From: Pseudomonas fluorescens
Lineage (GTDB): Bacteria; Pseudomonadota; Gammaproteobacteria; Pseudomonadales; Pseudomonadaceae
Assembly (NCBI RefSeq): GCF_001708445.1
Contig: NZ_CP015637.1
Location: forward strand, 4,403,001-4,467,000
Length of the DNA: 64,000 bases
Reading direction: 5' to 3'
The position numbers and the translations under genes are program-made. How positions within the stretch are numbered: the stretch's first letter is position 1; each line of letters starts with the position of its first letter. The notes beneath the pieces are model-generated. The model had not been told where the DNA came from. It searched no databases and was given only the letters and a program-made list of their open reading frames with translations. Positions 48,586 to 57,596 of the stretch are shown here, piece after piece.

Positions 48586-49350
48586 ATGGAGGCTGCAACA
48601 GCCAGTAACGGGCGTGTCGCCTTGGTGACGGGCGCTGCACGGGGCATTGGCCTGGGGATTGCGGCGTGGTTGATCAGCGAAGGCTGGCAGGTGGTATTGA
48701 CCGACCTGGACCGCGAGCGCGGGTCCAAGGTGTCCGGGGTGCTGGGCGACAACGCCTGGTTTATTACCATGGACGTGGCTGACGAAAAGCAGGTCGCCCA
48801 GGGCGTGGCCGAAGTGCTCGGGCAATTCGGGCGCCTGGACGCGCTGGTCTGCAACGCAGCAGTGGCCGACCCGCGCAATATCACCTTGGAAAGCCTCGAC
48901 CTGGCCTACTGGAATCGCGTGCTGGCGGTGAACCTCAGCGGGCCGATGCTGCTGGCCAAGCACTGTGCGCCTTACCTGCGTGCCCATGGGGGAGCCATCG
49001 TCAACCTGGCGTCGACCCGCGCTCGTCAGTCGGAGCCAGACACCGAAGCCTACGCCGCGAGCAAGGGCGGCCTGTTGGCGCTCACGCACGCCCTGGCGAT
49101 GAGCCTTGGGCCGGAAGTGCGGGTCAATGCGGTCAGCCCTGGCTGGATCGATGCGCGTGACCCCGCTGCGCGACGTGCAGAACCACTGACCGAAGCCGAT
49201 CATGCCCAGCATCCGGCGGGGAGGGTTGGCACGGTGGAGGATGTGGCTGCGATGGTGGCATGGCTGCTGTCGCGTCAGGCCGGGTTTGTCACGGGGCAAG
49301 AGTTTGTGGTGGACGGTGGCATGAGCAAGAAGATGATTTACAGCGAGTAG
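48586..49350 (+). CDS. Short-chain dehydrogenase/reductase
   Basis: 254 residues from the ATG at 48586, or 259 from a GTG at 48571 that overlaps the metZ stop. The cofactor motif is TGAARGIG, with LVCNAAVAD and the catalytic YAASK with the preceding Ser in LASTRARQS. It is an NAD(P)-dependent oxidoreductase of unknown substrate, probably translated with metZ. Confidence 0.9.
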   Translation: MEAATASNGRVALVTGAARGIGLGIAAWLISEGWQVVLTDLDRERGSKVSGVLGDNAWFITMDVADEKQVAQGVAEVLGQFGRLDALVCNAAVADPRNITLESLDLAYWNRVLAVNLSGPMLLAKHCAPYLRAHGGAIVNLASTRARQSEPDTEAYAASKGGLLALTHALAMSLGPEVRVNAVSPGWIDARDPAARRAEPLTEADHAQHPAGRVGTVEDVAAMVAWLLSRQAGFVTGQEFVVDGGMSKKMIYSE

Positions 49351-49407
49351 GGCGGTTAGCGCTCTTGAAGCAATTTTGTCTTTTTCAGAAAAACTTCAAG
49401 CGGGCTA

Positions 49408-49436
49408 TTGACTTAGGTCCTCTACCTGCGTAAATT
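49408..49436 (+). promoter_or_regulatory. Sigma-70 promoter of the tRNA-Val/Asp cluster
   Basis: TTGACT (49408-49413), a 17-base spacer and TAAATT (49431-49436), 21 bases before tRNA-Val. Confidence 0.75.
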
Positions 49437-49457
49437 TCGCGGCCTCAACGAAGCAAA

Positions 49458-49533
49458 GGGTGATTAGCTCAGCTGGGAGAGCATCTGCCTTACAAGCAGA
49501 GGGTCGGCGGTTCGATCCCGTCATCACCCACCA
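49458..49533 (+). tRNA. tRNA-Val (TAC)
   Basis: 76 nt with encoded CCA. The anticodon loop CTTACAA gives TAC, and the acceptor stem GGGTGAT/ATCACCC is perfect. Confidence 0.96.
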
Positions 49534-49552
49534 TTCGCTTCAAGTGTTACGC

Positions 49553-49629
49553 GCAGCGGTAGTTCAGTCGGTTAGAATACCGGCCTGTCACGCCGGGGGT
49601 CGCGGGTTCGAGTCCCGTCCGCTGCGCCA
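49553..49629 (+). tRNA. tRNA-Asp (GTC), copy 1
   Basis: 77 nt with encoded CCA. The anticodon arm CCGGC-CTGTCAC-GCCGG gives GTC. Confidence 0.96.
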
Positions 49630-49734
49630 TATTTTCCAGGCCTGACTTGTCGGGCTTGAGATTGAACAGCCAAGGCTGATTGATCAGATGTTTAAAGACG
49701 GTTGAGGCATCACGCGCAGCCGGTCAAGCGATAC

Positions 49735-49811
49735 GCAGCGGTAGTTCAGTCGGTTAGAATACCGGCCTGTCACGCCGGGGGTCGCGGGTTCGAGTCCCGT
49801 CCGCTGCGCCA
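49735..49811 (+). tRNA. tRNA-Asp (GTC), copy 2
   Basis: Identical to the copy at 49553, 182 bp downstream; the spacer between them is not repeated in full. Confidence 0.96.
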
Positions 49812-49883
49812 TATCTGCATCAAGGCCCACTGAACGCCTTGAAGCACAAAGAAAGCCACTGGCTACTTTGATCCGATAGCAAA

Positions 49884-49912
49884 GACCCTGGTCGAAAGAC
49901 CGGGTTTTTTTG
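49884..49912 (+). terminator. Terminator of the tRNA-Val/Asp cluster
   Basis: The stem CCC(T)GGTC/GACCGGG with a GAAA loop is followed by seven T. Confidence 0.88.
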
Positions 49913-49943
49913 TGTCTGCAATTTGGTGCTGGTCAATGCGCCC

Positions 49944-49988
49944 GCGCAAGCCATCGCAACGCGATGGCGGCTGGCTTGCCTGCGATAG
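49944..49988. repeat. REP-like hairpin
   Basis: A nested palindrome: inner CCATCGC-AAC-GCGATGG, outer GCAAG...CTTGC, then TGCGATAGCAA. Its sequence differs from the other REP families in the window. It lies between a tRNA terminator and the oxidoreductase 3' end. Confidence 0.5.
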
Positions 49989-50042
49989 CAACGACTGGGT
50001 CTCAATGAGCCCGCATTGTCACATCCCAGGCAAACTTTCCAA

Positions 50043-51326
50043 TCAGAACCCCAGCTTGTCTCGCAGCCCGTAATACCAGGCCCCCATCGCCGCAAACGGC
50101 GTGCGCAGCAGTTGCCCGCCCGGGAACGGGTAGTGCGGCAGGTCGGCAAACGCATCAAAGCGCTCGGCCTGGCCTCTCAGTGCCTCGGCCAATACCTTGC
50201 CCGCCAGGTGTGTGTACGTCACGCCGTGGCCACTGCAACCCTGGGAGTAATAGATGTTGTCGCCCAGGCGGCCGACTTGCGGCAAGCGCGACAGGGTCAG
50301 CAGGAAGTTGCCGGTCCAGGCGTAGTCGATCTTCACGTCCTTGAGCTGAGGGAAGGCTTTGAGCATTTTCGGGCGGATGATCGCTTCGATATTTGCCGGG
50401 TCGCGCGCGCCATACACTACGCCACCGCCGAAGATCAGTCGCTTGTCCCGGGTGAGTCGGTAGTAGTCGAGCAGGTAGTTGCAGTCCTCGACGCAGTAAT
50501 CCTGCGGCAATAGCGACTGGGCCAGTTCATCCCCGAGTGGTGCGGTTGTGATCACCTGAGTGCCGCAGGGCATCGACTTGGCTGCTAACTCCGGCACCAG
50601 GTTGCCCAGGTAGGCATTGCCCGCCACGATGATGAACTTGGCCCTGACCTTGCCTTCGGTCGTGTGCACCACCGGGTTGGCGCCGCGCTCAATGCGCACG
50701 GCTGCTGACTGCTCATAGATCGTGCCACCGAGAGACTCCACGGCCGCCGCTTCACCCAGCGCCAGGTTGAGTGGGTGGATATGCCCGCCGCTCATGTCCA
50801 ACAGGCCGCCGACATAGTTGTCACAGGCTACTACTTCGCGGATACGGCGCTCGTCGAGCAGCTCCAGTTGTGTGTGGCCATAACGTTCCCAGAGGCGCTT
50901 CTGCGATTCCAAGTGGCCCATGTGCTTGCTGTTGAGTGCGGCGAAGACACCGCCGTCCTTCAAGTCGCACTGGATCTGATACTTGGCCACCCGCTCGCGA
51001 ATGATCCGGCCGCCTTCAAACGCCATGTCCCCCAGCAATTGCGCCTGCTTGGGCCCGACGCTGCGTTCGATCACATCGATATCGCGGCTGTAGCTGTTGA
51101 CGATCTGCCCGCCATTGCGGCCCGACGCGCCAAAGCCGACCTTGGCGGCTTCCAGCACCGTCACGCGAAAACCGTTTTCCAGTAGAAACAGTGCGCTGGA
51201 CAAGCCGGTATAGCCGGCACCAATCACGCACACATCGGTTTCCACTTCGCCTTGCAGTACCGGACGCGGAGGGACCGCGTTGGCGGACGCAGCGTAATAC
51301 GACTGGGGGTAGGGGGTGTTCGCCAT
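50043..51326 (-). CDS. FAD-dependent amine/amino-acid oxidoreductase (DAO family, PuuB-like)
   Basis: 427 residues. The FAD-binding Rossmann motif VCVIGAGYTGLSSALFLLE lies near residue 32. The sequence resembles γ-glutamylputrescine oxidase (PuuB) and related glycine-oxidase-like enzymes. No other putrescine-pathway gene is nearby, so the substrate stays open. It has no signal peptide. It stands alone between tRNA genes. Confidence 0.87.
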   Translation of the reverse strand: MANTPYPQSYYAASANAVPPRPVLQGEVETDVCVIGAGYTGLSSALFLLENGFRVTVLEAAKVGFGASGRNGGQIVNSYSRDIDVIERSVGPKQAQLLGDMAFEGGRIIRERVAKYQIQCDLKDGGVFAALNSKHMGHLESQKRLWERYGHTQLELLDERRIREVVACDNYVGGLLDMSGGHIHPLNLALGEAAAVESLGGTIYEQSAAVRIERGANPVVHTTEGKVRAKFIIVAGNAYLGNLVPELAAKSMPCGTQVITTAPLGDELAQSLLPQDYCVEDCNYLLDYYRLTRDKRLIFGGGVVYGARDPANIEAIIRPKMLKAFPQLKDVKIDYAWTGNFLLTLSRLPQVGRLGDNIYYSQGCSGHGVTYTHLAGKVLAEALRGQAERFDAFADLPHYPFPGGQLLRTPFAAMGAWYYGLRDKLGF

Positions 51327-51469
51327 CCTGGAACCTCTGTTTTATATTTTTTACGAGTGCCCCGATCCTACCTGAGTTGAAAATTGCCTGCCAGCCACCC
51401 GAAAAATGCAAATGCACCAGCCGCAAATAAAAAATTCGCATATTCATAGGGTTAGCTGCAAAAAAGATG

Positions 51470-51497
51470 TTGACACCCCTCCGAAATTCCGTAGAAT
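51470..51497 (+). promoter_or_regulatory. Promoter of tRNA-Val(GAC)
   Basis: TTGACA (51470-51475), a 16-base spacer and TAGAAT (51492-51497), 13 bases before the tRNA. Confidence 0.85.
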
Positions 51498-51510
51498 GCC
51501 GCCTCACAGC

Positions 51511-51587
51511 AGGCACGTAGCTCAGTTGGTTAGAGCACCACCTTGACATGGTGGGGGTCGTTGGTTCGAGTCCAATCGCGCCTACCA
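51511..51587 (+). tRNA. tRNA-Val (GAC)
   Basis: 77 nt with encoded CCA. The anticodon loop TTGACAT gives GAC. The acceptor stem AGGCACG/CGCGCCT has one A·C mismatch at the fifth pair. Confidence 0.94.
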
Positions 51588-51617
51588 AACAAAATCCGCT
51601 CTGCTGGGCGGTCTAGA

Positions 51618-51647
51618 AGGGCTCACCGAAAGGTGGGCCCTTTTTTG
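51618..51647 (+). terminator. tRNA-Val(GAC) terminator
   Basis: The stem AGGGCTCACC/GGTGGGCCCT with loop GAAA is followed by TTTTTG. Confidence 0.88.
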
Positions 51648-51902
51648 TTGTCTGGAATTTGGGCACGGCGTCGCCTGGCCACTGACGCGGCTCGCTTTGA
51701 AAAGTGAGGGCGGATCGATCAGCAGAAAAGCTGAGCCACCGCGAGCAGGCAGATGATCTGGGCTATCATCTGGCAGCGTATTTCACCATTCGTTGTCGCC
51801 ATACCCATTTGCCCGGCGTACATGTTGGCTACCTCTTTGTCGGCAATCATGCCGTAAACGATGCGCAGGAATGCGCACCGTATTGGTTGAGTATAGTTTC
51901 GG
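51648..51902. other. Intergenic region after tRNA-Val, possible gene remnant
   Basis: No confident gene. On the minus strand, 51719-51850 could encode 43 residues (MIADKEVANMYAGQMG... ending in a hydrophobic stretch), but no ribosome-binding site is seen. It may be a decayed fragment or chance. Confidence 0.3.
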
Positions 51903-52000
51903 ATTGGGATTCTTCACTGTCTAGCCTCAGGCCAGCTCTGATACAGGGCTGTCTTGAGGGCGCGCGATCGCAGGGCCAACCGAGAGGTTGGCCCTTTTTT
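51903..52000 (+). ncRNA. Candidate small RNA with intrinsic terminator
   Basis: A two-tier hairpin (CCTCA at 51925-51929 with TGAGG at 51955-51959; CAGCTC at 51933-51938 with GGGCTG at 51946-51951) is followed by a perfect 9-bp terminator stem GGGCCAACC-GAGA-GGTTGGCCC and six T (51973-52000). No gene on this strand ends here, and the previous transcript has its own terminator. The possible -10 is TATAGT (51892-51897); the -35 is poor. The 5' end is a guess. Confidence 0.5.
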
Positions 52001-52052
52001 GCAGGGTTGACGCCATACTGGGCACTGTTTGAATTCAACCGGGGAGGCAGCG

Positions 52053-52478
52053 ATGGAGCAGTTAATGGAAGTGTCGTTCGACGTGACGGCACAGGAGCGT
52101 GAGGCAATCCTCAAACCGTTGAGGGCGTATAACCTCAGTCATACCGGCGATATGGCGTTCGAAACCGTAGGGATTTTGCTGCGGGATCCTGTCACTGAAG
52201 AGGTGGTCGGTGGGCTGTATGGGAAGATTTCATACGGATGGTTGTTCATTGAGTTGTTGAGTGTTCCCGATCAGTTACGCACCCAAGGTACTGGCTCCCG
52301 CCTGATGCGCGCCGCTGAAGAGTTGGCCAGGCAGCATGGCTGCACCGGGATCTGGCTGGATACCTTCAGTTTCCAGGCGCCCGGGTTTTATCGAAAGCTG
52401 GGGTTCACTGAGTTCGGGCATATTGCCGATTATCCACCGGGACACCAACGCCACTTTTTCCAGAAACGTTTGGCCTGA
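52053..52478 (+). CDS. GNAT-family N-acetyltransferase
   Basis: 141 residues. The acetyl-CoA site is in VPDQLRTQGTGSRLMRAAEE, followed by GCTGIWLDTFSFQAPGFYRKLGF, typical of GNAT enzymes. The substrate is unknown. The ATG at 52053 has GGGGAGGC upstream. It stands alone. Confidence 0.88.
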   Translation: MEQLMEVSFDVTAQEREAILKPLRAYNLSHTGDMAFETVGILLRDPVTEEVVGGLYGKISYGWLFIELLSVPDQLRTQGTGSRLMRAAEELARQHGCTGIWLDTFSFQAPGFYRKLGFTEFGHIADYPPGHQRHFFQKRLA

Positions 52479-52718
52479 ATCCTCCCAGGGCGCCGGTTTA
52501 CCTGGCGCCCATTACCCACAAAATTTATTGGTTTACAGCAACAACTTTTCTTGTTGGACACCCCCCGCCCCAAGCGGCAAAGATGCCGCCACCGACGCTC
52601 GACCTTCCAGGTCAACAATAAAAAACCGAGCCGACTGCACGCCACTTTCTTGCTGTGAACCCTTTGTTCACATCCTGCTGTAATGGCGCCGCAGCGCGCA
52701 CTTAAGGACCTCACCGCC
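52479..52718. other. Intergenic leader of the DUF969 operon
   Basis: It contains a perfect hairpin GGGCGCC-N9-GGCGCCC (about 52489-52511) without a T-run, and a weaker CAACAA/TTGTTG hairpin near 52541-52557. These may end the GNAT transcript or sit in the leader of the next operon. Confidence 0.4.
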
Positions 52719-53435
52719 ATGCAAACTGTTGTGAATCTATGGCCGTTGATCGGCGTACTCGTCATCGTGGTTGGCTTTGTCTTGCGCTTCAATCCCCTGT
52801 TGGTGGTCACCGCCGCCGCTATCGCCACCGGGCTCGCTGCCCATTTCCCGCTGGAGAAAATCCTCGCCACCATGGGCGATGGTTTCCTTCAGACCCGCGC
52901 CCTGCAATTGATTCTGTTGCTGCCATTGGCTGTCATCGGGCTGTTGGAGCGCCATGGCTTGCGCCTGCATGCACAGAACTGGATCGCTCGTTTCGAACGC
53001 GCCACGGTCGGGCGTTTGTTGATCATCTACCTGTTTGTGCGTGAGTCGACCGCTGCCATGGGGCTGACCAGCCTTGGTGGGCATCCGCAGATGGTGCGCC
53101 CGCTGCTCGCGCCGATGGCCGAAGGTGCGGCGGAAAAGCGCTTTGGCAAATTGCCGGACAAACTGCGTCACAAGGTGCTGGCCATGTGCGCGGCGACCGA
53201 TAACGTCGGACTGTTTTTCGGTGAGGACATCTTTGTCGCCTTTGGCGCAATCGCGCTGATGCACACCTTCTTGCTTGGTTCGGGGATAGATGTGGAACCG
53301 TTGCACATCGCGGTATGGGGCATTCCCACGGCGATTTGCGCCTTTATCATCCACGCGATTCGGTTGCATCGATTTGATCGACGGTTGACGCGGGAAATGA
53401 CCGCCGTCGCCACGCCAGTGGAGGCCGCCCAATGA
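52719..53435 (+). CDS. DUF969 family membrane protein
   Basis: 238 residues with several membrane segments (VNLWPLIGVLVIVVGFVLRF at the start). Members of this family occur next to DUF979 and pyroglutamyl-peptidase genes in many bacteria, and the pair is thought to form a two-part permease. Here it overlaps the DUF979 gene by four bases. A role in import of pyroglutamyl compounds is inferred from context. The ATG at 52719 is chosen because AAGGA lies upstream. Confidence 0.85.
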   Translation: MQTVVNLWPLIGVLVIVVGFVLRFNPLLVVTAAAIATGLAAHFPLEKILATMGDGFLQTRALQLILLLPLAVIGLLERHGLRLHAQNWIARFERATVGRLLIIYLFVRESTAAMGLTSLGGHPQMVRPLLAPMAEGAAEKRFGKLPDKLRHKVLAMCAATDNVGLFFGEDIFVAFGAIALMHTFLLGSGIDVEPLHIAVWGIPTAICAFIIHAIRLHRFDRRLTREMTAVATPVEAAQ

Positions 53436-54382
53436 TCATTTCCATTCAATACCTGTATTGGCTCGCCGGTGTGTTGCTGTTGATCACTGCCGGCATGATC
53501 CTGCTGGATCGTAGCCACCCGAAGCGCTGGTCCAGCACCCTGTTTTGGTTGCTGTTCGCTATTCCGTTTCTGGTGGGCGAGCGCCTGCCGTCGGTGGTGA
53601 TCGGGGCGGGTGTGGTGGTGATGGCGTTGATCGCAGGGTTGGGCGGGGTTGGCCGTGGCGCCCATGCCGAATTGCACGACAAGGCTTCCCGCGCGAGTGC
53701 CGGCCGACTGGGCCACAAGTTGTTTATCCCGGCGCTGGCCATTCCGCTGACGACGGTGATTGGTTCGGTGTTGCTCAAGCACACCGAGATCGGCGGCGTA
53801 CCGCTGCTGGACCCGAAGAACACCACCTTTGTGTCCCTCGGTATCGGCTGCCTGATCGCCCTCGGCCTGGCCTGCTGGTTGACTCGCGACACCCCGGTGC
53901 AAGCCTTGCGCGAATCCCGCCGCCTGACCGAAGCCCTTGGCTGGGCGATGGTGCTCCCGCAAATGTTGGCGATGCTCGGGCTGCTGTTCAATGAAGCCGG
54001 AGTGGGCACGGCCGTCGCCCACGTCACCACCACCTACATCAACCTGGATTACAAGTTGGTGGCAGTGATGGTTTATGTGCTGGGCATGGCCTTGTTTACG
54101 GTGATCATGGGCAACGGCTTTGCGGCTTTCCCGGTGATGACGGGTGGCGTCGGTGTGCCAGTGCTGGTGGGTATCTACGGTGGCAACCCGGCGGTGATGG
54201 CGGCGATCGGCATGTTTTCCGGCTACTGCGGTACGCTGATGACGCCGATGGCGGCCAACTTCAATATCGTCCCGGCCGCCTTGTTGGAGCTGCCGGACAA
54301 AAACGCGGTGATCAAGGCGCAGTTGCCGACCGCGTTGATGATGCTGGTGGTCAATATTGTCCTGCTTTACCTGTTGATGTGA
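53432..54382 (+). CDS. DUF979 family membrane protein
   Basis: 316 residues with about nine hydrophobic segments (QYLYWLAGVLLLITAGMILL first; MGNGFAAFPVMTGGVGVPVL later). It is the partner of DUF969 and is translationally coupled to it (ATGA overlap). Together they probably form an inner-membrane transporter. It ends seven bases before pcp. Confidence 0.85.
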   Translation: MIISIQYLYWLAGVLLLITAGMILLDRSHPKRWSSTLFWLLFAIPFLVGERLPSVVIGAGVVVMALIAGLGGVGRGAHAELHDKASRASAGRLGHKLFIPALAIPLTTVIGSVLLKHTEIGGVPLLDPKNTTFVSLGIGCLIALGLACWLTRDTPVQALRESRRLTEALGWAMVLPQMLAMLGLLFNEAGVGTAVAHVTTTYINLDYKLVAVMVYVLGMALFTVIMGNGFAAFPVMTGGVGVPVLVGIYGGNPAVMAAIGMFSGYCGTLMTPMAANFNIVPAALLELPDKNAVIKAQLPTALMMLVVNIVLLYLLM

Positions 54383-54389
54383 GGCCAGG

Positions 54390-55031
54390 ATGCGAATCGT
54401 TCTGCTGACGGGCTTCGAGCCCTTTGATCAAGACGCGATCAATCCATCCTGGGAGGCCGTGCGTCAGTTGGATGGCATGCCGTTGGGTGAAGATGTGCAA
54501 ATTGTTGCGCGTCGTTTGCCCTGCGCCTTTGCCACTGCCGGCGAGTGCCTGGCCCAACTGATAGATGAGTTGCACCCGGCCCTGATCATCGCGACGGGCC
54601 TGGGGCCTGGGCGTGGCGAGATATCCATAGAGCGGGTGGCGATCAACCTGAATGACGCCCGTATTCCCGACAACCTGGGGGAGCAACCGATTGACACGGC
54701 TGTAGTGGTCGATGGGCCCGCAGCCTACTTCTCCACGTTGCCGATCAAGGCCATGGTCAAGGCCGTGCGCGAGGCGGGTATAGCAGCCTCAGTCTCGCAG
54801 ACAGCGGGGACGTTCGTTTGCAACCAAGTGTTCTACCGTTTGCAGCACTCACTCGCAGGAACGGGTGTACGCAGTGGTTTCATTCACGTGCCGTACCTGC
54901 CGGAGCAGGTGGTTGTCTCGGGGCAGCCTTCAATGGCGTTGACCACGCTGGTCAAAGGGTTGCAGGTGGCTGTGCTGACGGCGTGGCAAACATCCGTGGA
55001 TGTAACGGAAGCGGGCGGGCAGGTCAGCTGA
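54390..55031 (+). CDS. pcp: Pyroglutamyl-peptidase I
   Basis: 213 residues, family C15. It begins LLTGFEPFDQDAINPSWEAV. The catalytic Cys is in SQTAGTFVCNQVFY and the His in GFIHVPYLPEQ. It removes N-terminal pyroglutamate from peptides in the cytoplasm. It forms an operon with DUF969 and DUF979, suggesting uptake and cleavage of pyroglutamyl peptides. Confidence 0.95.
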   Translation: MRIVLLTGFEPFDQDAINPSWEAVRQLDGMPLGEDVQIVARRLPCAFATAGECLAQLIDELHPALIIATGLGPGRGEISIERVAINLNDARIPDNLGEQPIDTAVVVDGPAAYFSTLPIKAMVKAVREAGIAASVSQTAGTFVCNQVFYRLQHSLAGTGVRSGFIHVPYLPEQVVVSGQPSMALTTLVKGLQVAVLTAWQTSVDVTEAGGQVS

Positions 55032-55046
55032 TCTGTCGGGTTGACT

Positions 55047-55364
55047 TCAGGTGGCAAGCAGTCGGGTAAGCCCGAAGGTGATCGCACAGGCCAGGCCTGT
55101 CATGGCGAACGCCGTTGCGACATACCATTTGATGAGATTCAGTTCAGTGGTTGCGAGGTCCGCCTTGGTAGCGAAATGCTTTTCCATGGAGTCTGCCCTG
55201 TTTGAAACGGTGAATAGCTTCTCTTTCATTTCAGCCAGCCTCTTTTCCAGTGAGCTCAATCGTTTTTCCACACCGGGACCTCCGTCATTTCCTCCGCCCG
55301 CTCTGCCTTGAGTCGGGGTATTCAGCGTATTCGTCGAGCCAAATCGATACTGTTTTTTCTGCAA
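55047..55364 (-). CDS. Small coiled-coil membrane protein
   Basis: 105 residues. A Gly/Thr-rich N-terminus is followed by a heptad-rich helix (KRLSSLEKRLAEMKEKLFTV) and one or two membrane segments at the C-terminus (WYVATAFAMTGLACAITFGLTRLL). It resembles the DUF1640-like/phage-type coiled-coil membrane proteins in layout. The function is unknown. It converges with pcp. Confidence 0.65.
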   Translation of the reverse strand: MQKKQYRFGSTNTLNTPTQGRAGGGNDGGPGVEKRLSSLEKRLAEMKEKLFTVSNRADSMEKHFATKADLATTELNLIKWYVATAFAMTGLACAITFGLTRLLAT

Positions 55365-55485
55365 AGCCTGACACCTGTTTTAAATCGTGTGAGAGAGCGC
55401 TTGGGAGAAAAGAATAGTGGGAGTCAGAGCAGAGGGTGACCGACAAATTTTTGCAAAATACCACCGAAGTTCTGGCCCGCGGCGC
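55365..55485. other. Intergenic region
   Basis: Upstream of the coiled-coil gene and downstream of the histidine kinase; I saw no strong structure. Confidence 0.35.
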
Positions 55486-56886
55486 TCAGTGACCCCGTTG
55501 CGGAAAGAACAACTCAAAACACGTCACGCCGTCCTGGCTGCTGACGCTGTACCGGCCGTTATGCAACTGCATGATGGTGGCCACGATCGACAACCCTAGC
55601 CCATTGGACTGTGCCGACCGCTCCCGTGACTCATCCACCCGGTAGAACCGCTCGAACAGTCGCGGCAAATGTTCGGCAGCAATGGTGTCGCCCTGGTTGC
55701 TGACCCTCAGGTGGATGCCTTCTGCATTGGGAAGCGCCTGGATCAACAGATCGGAATCAGGAGCGCCATACTTGATGGCATTGGCGCACAGGTTGGCCAA
55801 TGCGCGGCGCAGCAGCATCGGCTCGGCCCAGATCACGCCCGCGCCCTCGGCGATGATGTGCATATTTGCATCACTCGCCAATCCTTCGAAGTAATCAGCC
55901 ATGCGTTCCACTTCGTCTGCTGCACTTAATTCCTGGCGCTGGCGCAATGCACTTGCCGGGTCGGTGCGGGCGAGGAATAACATGTTATCGAGCATGCGGG
56001 CCAGGCGTTCAAGCTCTTCTACATTAGACGCGAGCAACTGCTGGTAGCTTTCGACGTTGCGGCTCTGTTGCAAGGCGACCTGGGTTTCCCCCAGCAAGTT
56101 GTTGATCGGTGTACGTAGTTCGTGGGCCATGTCGGTGGATACCTGGCCCAGTTGCGTAAAGCCCTTGGCCAGGCGTTCAAGCATGGTATTGAACGAGTCG
56201 ATCATCGGCAGCAACTCCTTGGGCGTGCCACGACTGTCGAGGCGTTCAGCCAGGTTGCCGACACCGATGCCCCGGGCATGCCGCGCCAGGCGTCGCAAGG
56301 GCAGCAGGCCACGGTGTACCAGCAGGTAGCCCACCAGGGCGAGGAAGATTGCCGCGATGCTGGCTAGGATATACACACTCAATCGGTAGCTGGCGAGCAC
56401 GGCGGTGCGTTCAGTCATCAGGCGGCCGGTGGTGACTTGCAGGCTGCCCAGGTCGCCAGAGTCGATGGAGGCCGCAACGATGGCGAACGGTACGCCATTC
56501 ACGCCGGGAAAATGGTGTACGTCAGTCAACGCCAGGGTATGGTTTTTCGGCACGGGGGGGACGGATGGCACCTCGATGTTGCCGGGGTTGACGACCAGCA
56601 GGGGGGGCTGGCCAGGCGCTGTGATGCTCAGCACCGACTCGCGATTGCCCAGCATGTTCTGGAACAGCTCCGGCTTGGTCTTGATCAGGTCCAGGGTGTT
56701 GCTGTCGTTGAGCAGGTTGCGCAACTGGTCGATACGGTAGATCAATGCGGCGTCGTCGCGCATGATCAGCTCACGCTCCAGCTCACGGTACAGCGCCACG
56801 CCCAGGGTGGCCAGCAGCACAAAGGCCAGCAAGGCGAAGATCAACGCCAGGCGCAAGGTCAAGGAGTAATGTCGATTTGGGCTCAT
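55486..56886 (-). CDS. Sensor histidine kinase, heavy-metal type (CusS/CopS-like)
   Basis: 466 residues. Two membrane segments (about 9-31 and 170-195) flank a periplasmic sensor. HAMP follows, then the phospho-acceptor His in [15 protein letters not shown] and ATP-binding boxes ([15 protein letters not shown]). Its organisation and the partner regulator resemble metal-responsive CusS/CopS. It overlaps the regulator gene by four bases. No metal efflux genes are in view, so the signal is not certain. Confidence 0.9.
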   Translation of the reverse strand: MSPNRHYSLTLRLALIFALLAFVLLATLGVALYRELERELIMRDDAALIYRIDQLRNLLNDSNTLDLIKTKPELFQNMLGNRESVLSITAPGQPPLLVVNPGNIEVPSVPPVPKNHTLALTDVHHFPGVNGVPFAIVAASIDSGDLGSLQVTTGRLMTERTAVLASYRLSVYILASIAAIFLALVGYLLVHRGLLPLRRLARHARGIGVGNLAERLDSRGTPKELLPMIDSFNTMLERLAKGFTQLGQVSTDMAHELRTPINNLLGETQVALQQSRNVESYQQLLASNVEELERLARMLDNMLFLARTDPASALRQRQELSAADEVERMADYFEGLASDANMHIIAEGAGVIWAEPMLLRRALANLCANAIKYGAPDSDLLIQALPNAEGIHLRVSNQGDTIAAEHLPRLFERFYRVDESRERSAQSNGLGLSIVATIMQLHNGRYSVSSQDGVTCFELFFPQRGH

Positions 56887-57554
56887 GGCTGGGTATCGAA
56901 ACGGTAGCCGATGCCCCGCACACTGTGGATCAGCTTGAGCTGGAACGGGTCATCGATTTTCAGGCGCAGGCGCCGCACGGCTACGTCCACCACATTGGTG
57001 TCGCTGTCGAAATTCATGTCCCAGACCCGCGAGGCAATCAACGAGCGGGACAACGGCTGGTCCTGATGCGTGGCAAACAGGTGCAGCAGGGCGAACTCTT
57101 TATTGGTCAGGGTGATGCGCGTACCGGCACGGGTGACACGGCGCTTGAGCACGTCGATGTGCAGGTCGGCGATGTTCAGGTGTTCTTCTTCGCGGCTCGG
57201 GCCGCGTCGGGTCAAGGTGCGCAGGCGCGCGACCAGTTCGGCAAAGGAGAAAGGTTTGATCAGGTAGTCATCAGCCCCCAGTTCCAAGCCCTTGATGCGA
57301 TCGGCAATGTCATCGCGGGCGGTGAGGAACAGCACCGGCGTGTCGGCCTCCTTGCGCAAGCGCCGCAGCACTTCCCAGCCGTCCATTTTCGGCATCATCA
57401 CGTCGAGTACGATCACATCGAATGGCGTTTCCAAGGCCTGGTGCAAGCCATCTACCCCGTCACGGGCGAGGCTTACGGAGTAGCCCAGCTCCTGCAGGCC
57501 GTTGAGCAGGTAATTGCCGGCCTTGGGCTCGTCTTCAACGACAAGGATGTTCAT
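56883..57554 (-). CDS. OmpR-family response regulator, heavy-metal type
   Basis: 223 residues. The receiver domain has the acceptor Asp in [19 protein letters not shown] near residue 51 and the acidic pair in [14 protein letters not shown]-terminal winged helix follows ([18 protein letters not shown]). It is similar to CusR/CopR. It is co-transcribed with the histidine kinase and probably with the upstream DUF2790 gene. Confidence 0.92.
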   Translation of the reverse strand: MNILVVEDEPKAGNYLLNGLQELGYSVSLARDGVDGLHQALETPFDVIVLDVMMPKMDGWEVLRRLRKEADTPVLFLTARDDIADRIKGLELGADDYLIKPFSFAELVARLRTLTRRGPSREEEHLNIADLHIDVLKRRVTRAGTRITLTNKEFALLHLFATHQDQPLSRSLIASRVWDMNFDSDTNVVDVAVRRLRLKIDDPFQLKLIHSVRGIGYRFDTQP

Positions 57555-57596
57555 GGGAAGTGCCCTGGTTCAGTGCGTGGCGCAAGTGTAGCCCGA

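Noticed and set aside
51719..51850. 43-codon minus-strand frame with a hydrophobic C-terminus
   Set aside because: It looks somewhat protein-like, but there is no ribosome-binding site and the start is arbitrary. Kept only as a possible remnant.
51511..52050. Prophage or island attachment at tRNA-Val(GAC)
   Set aside because: No integrase gene and no repeat of the tRNA 3' end were found in the window.
51704..52102. 132-codon plus-strand frame after tRNA-Val
   Set aside because: It runs through a perfect terminator and into the GNAT start region; the composition is not protein-like.
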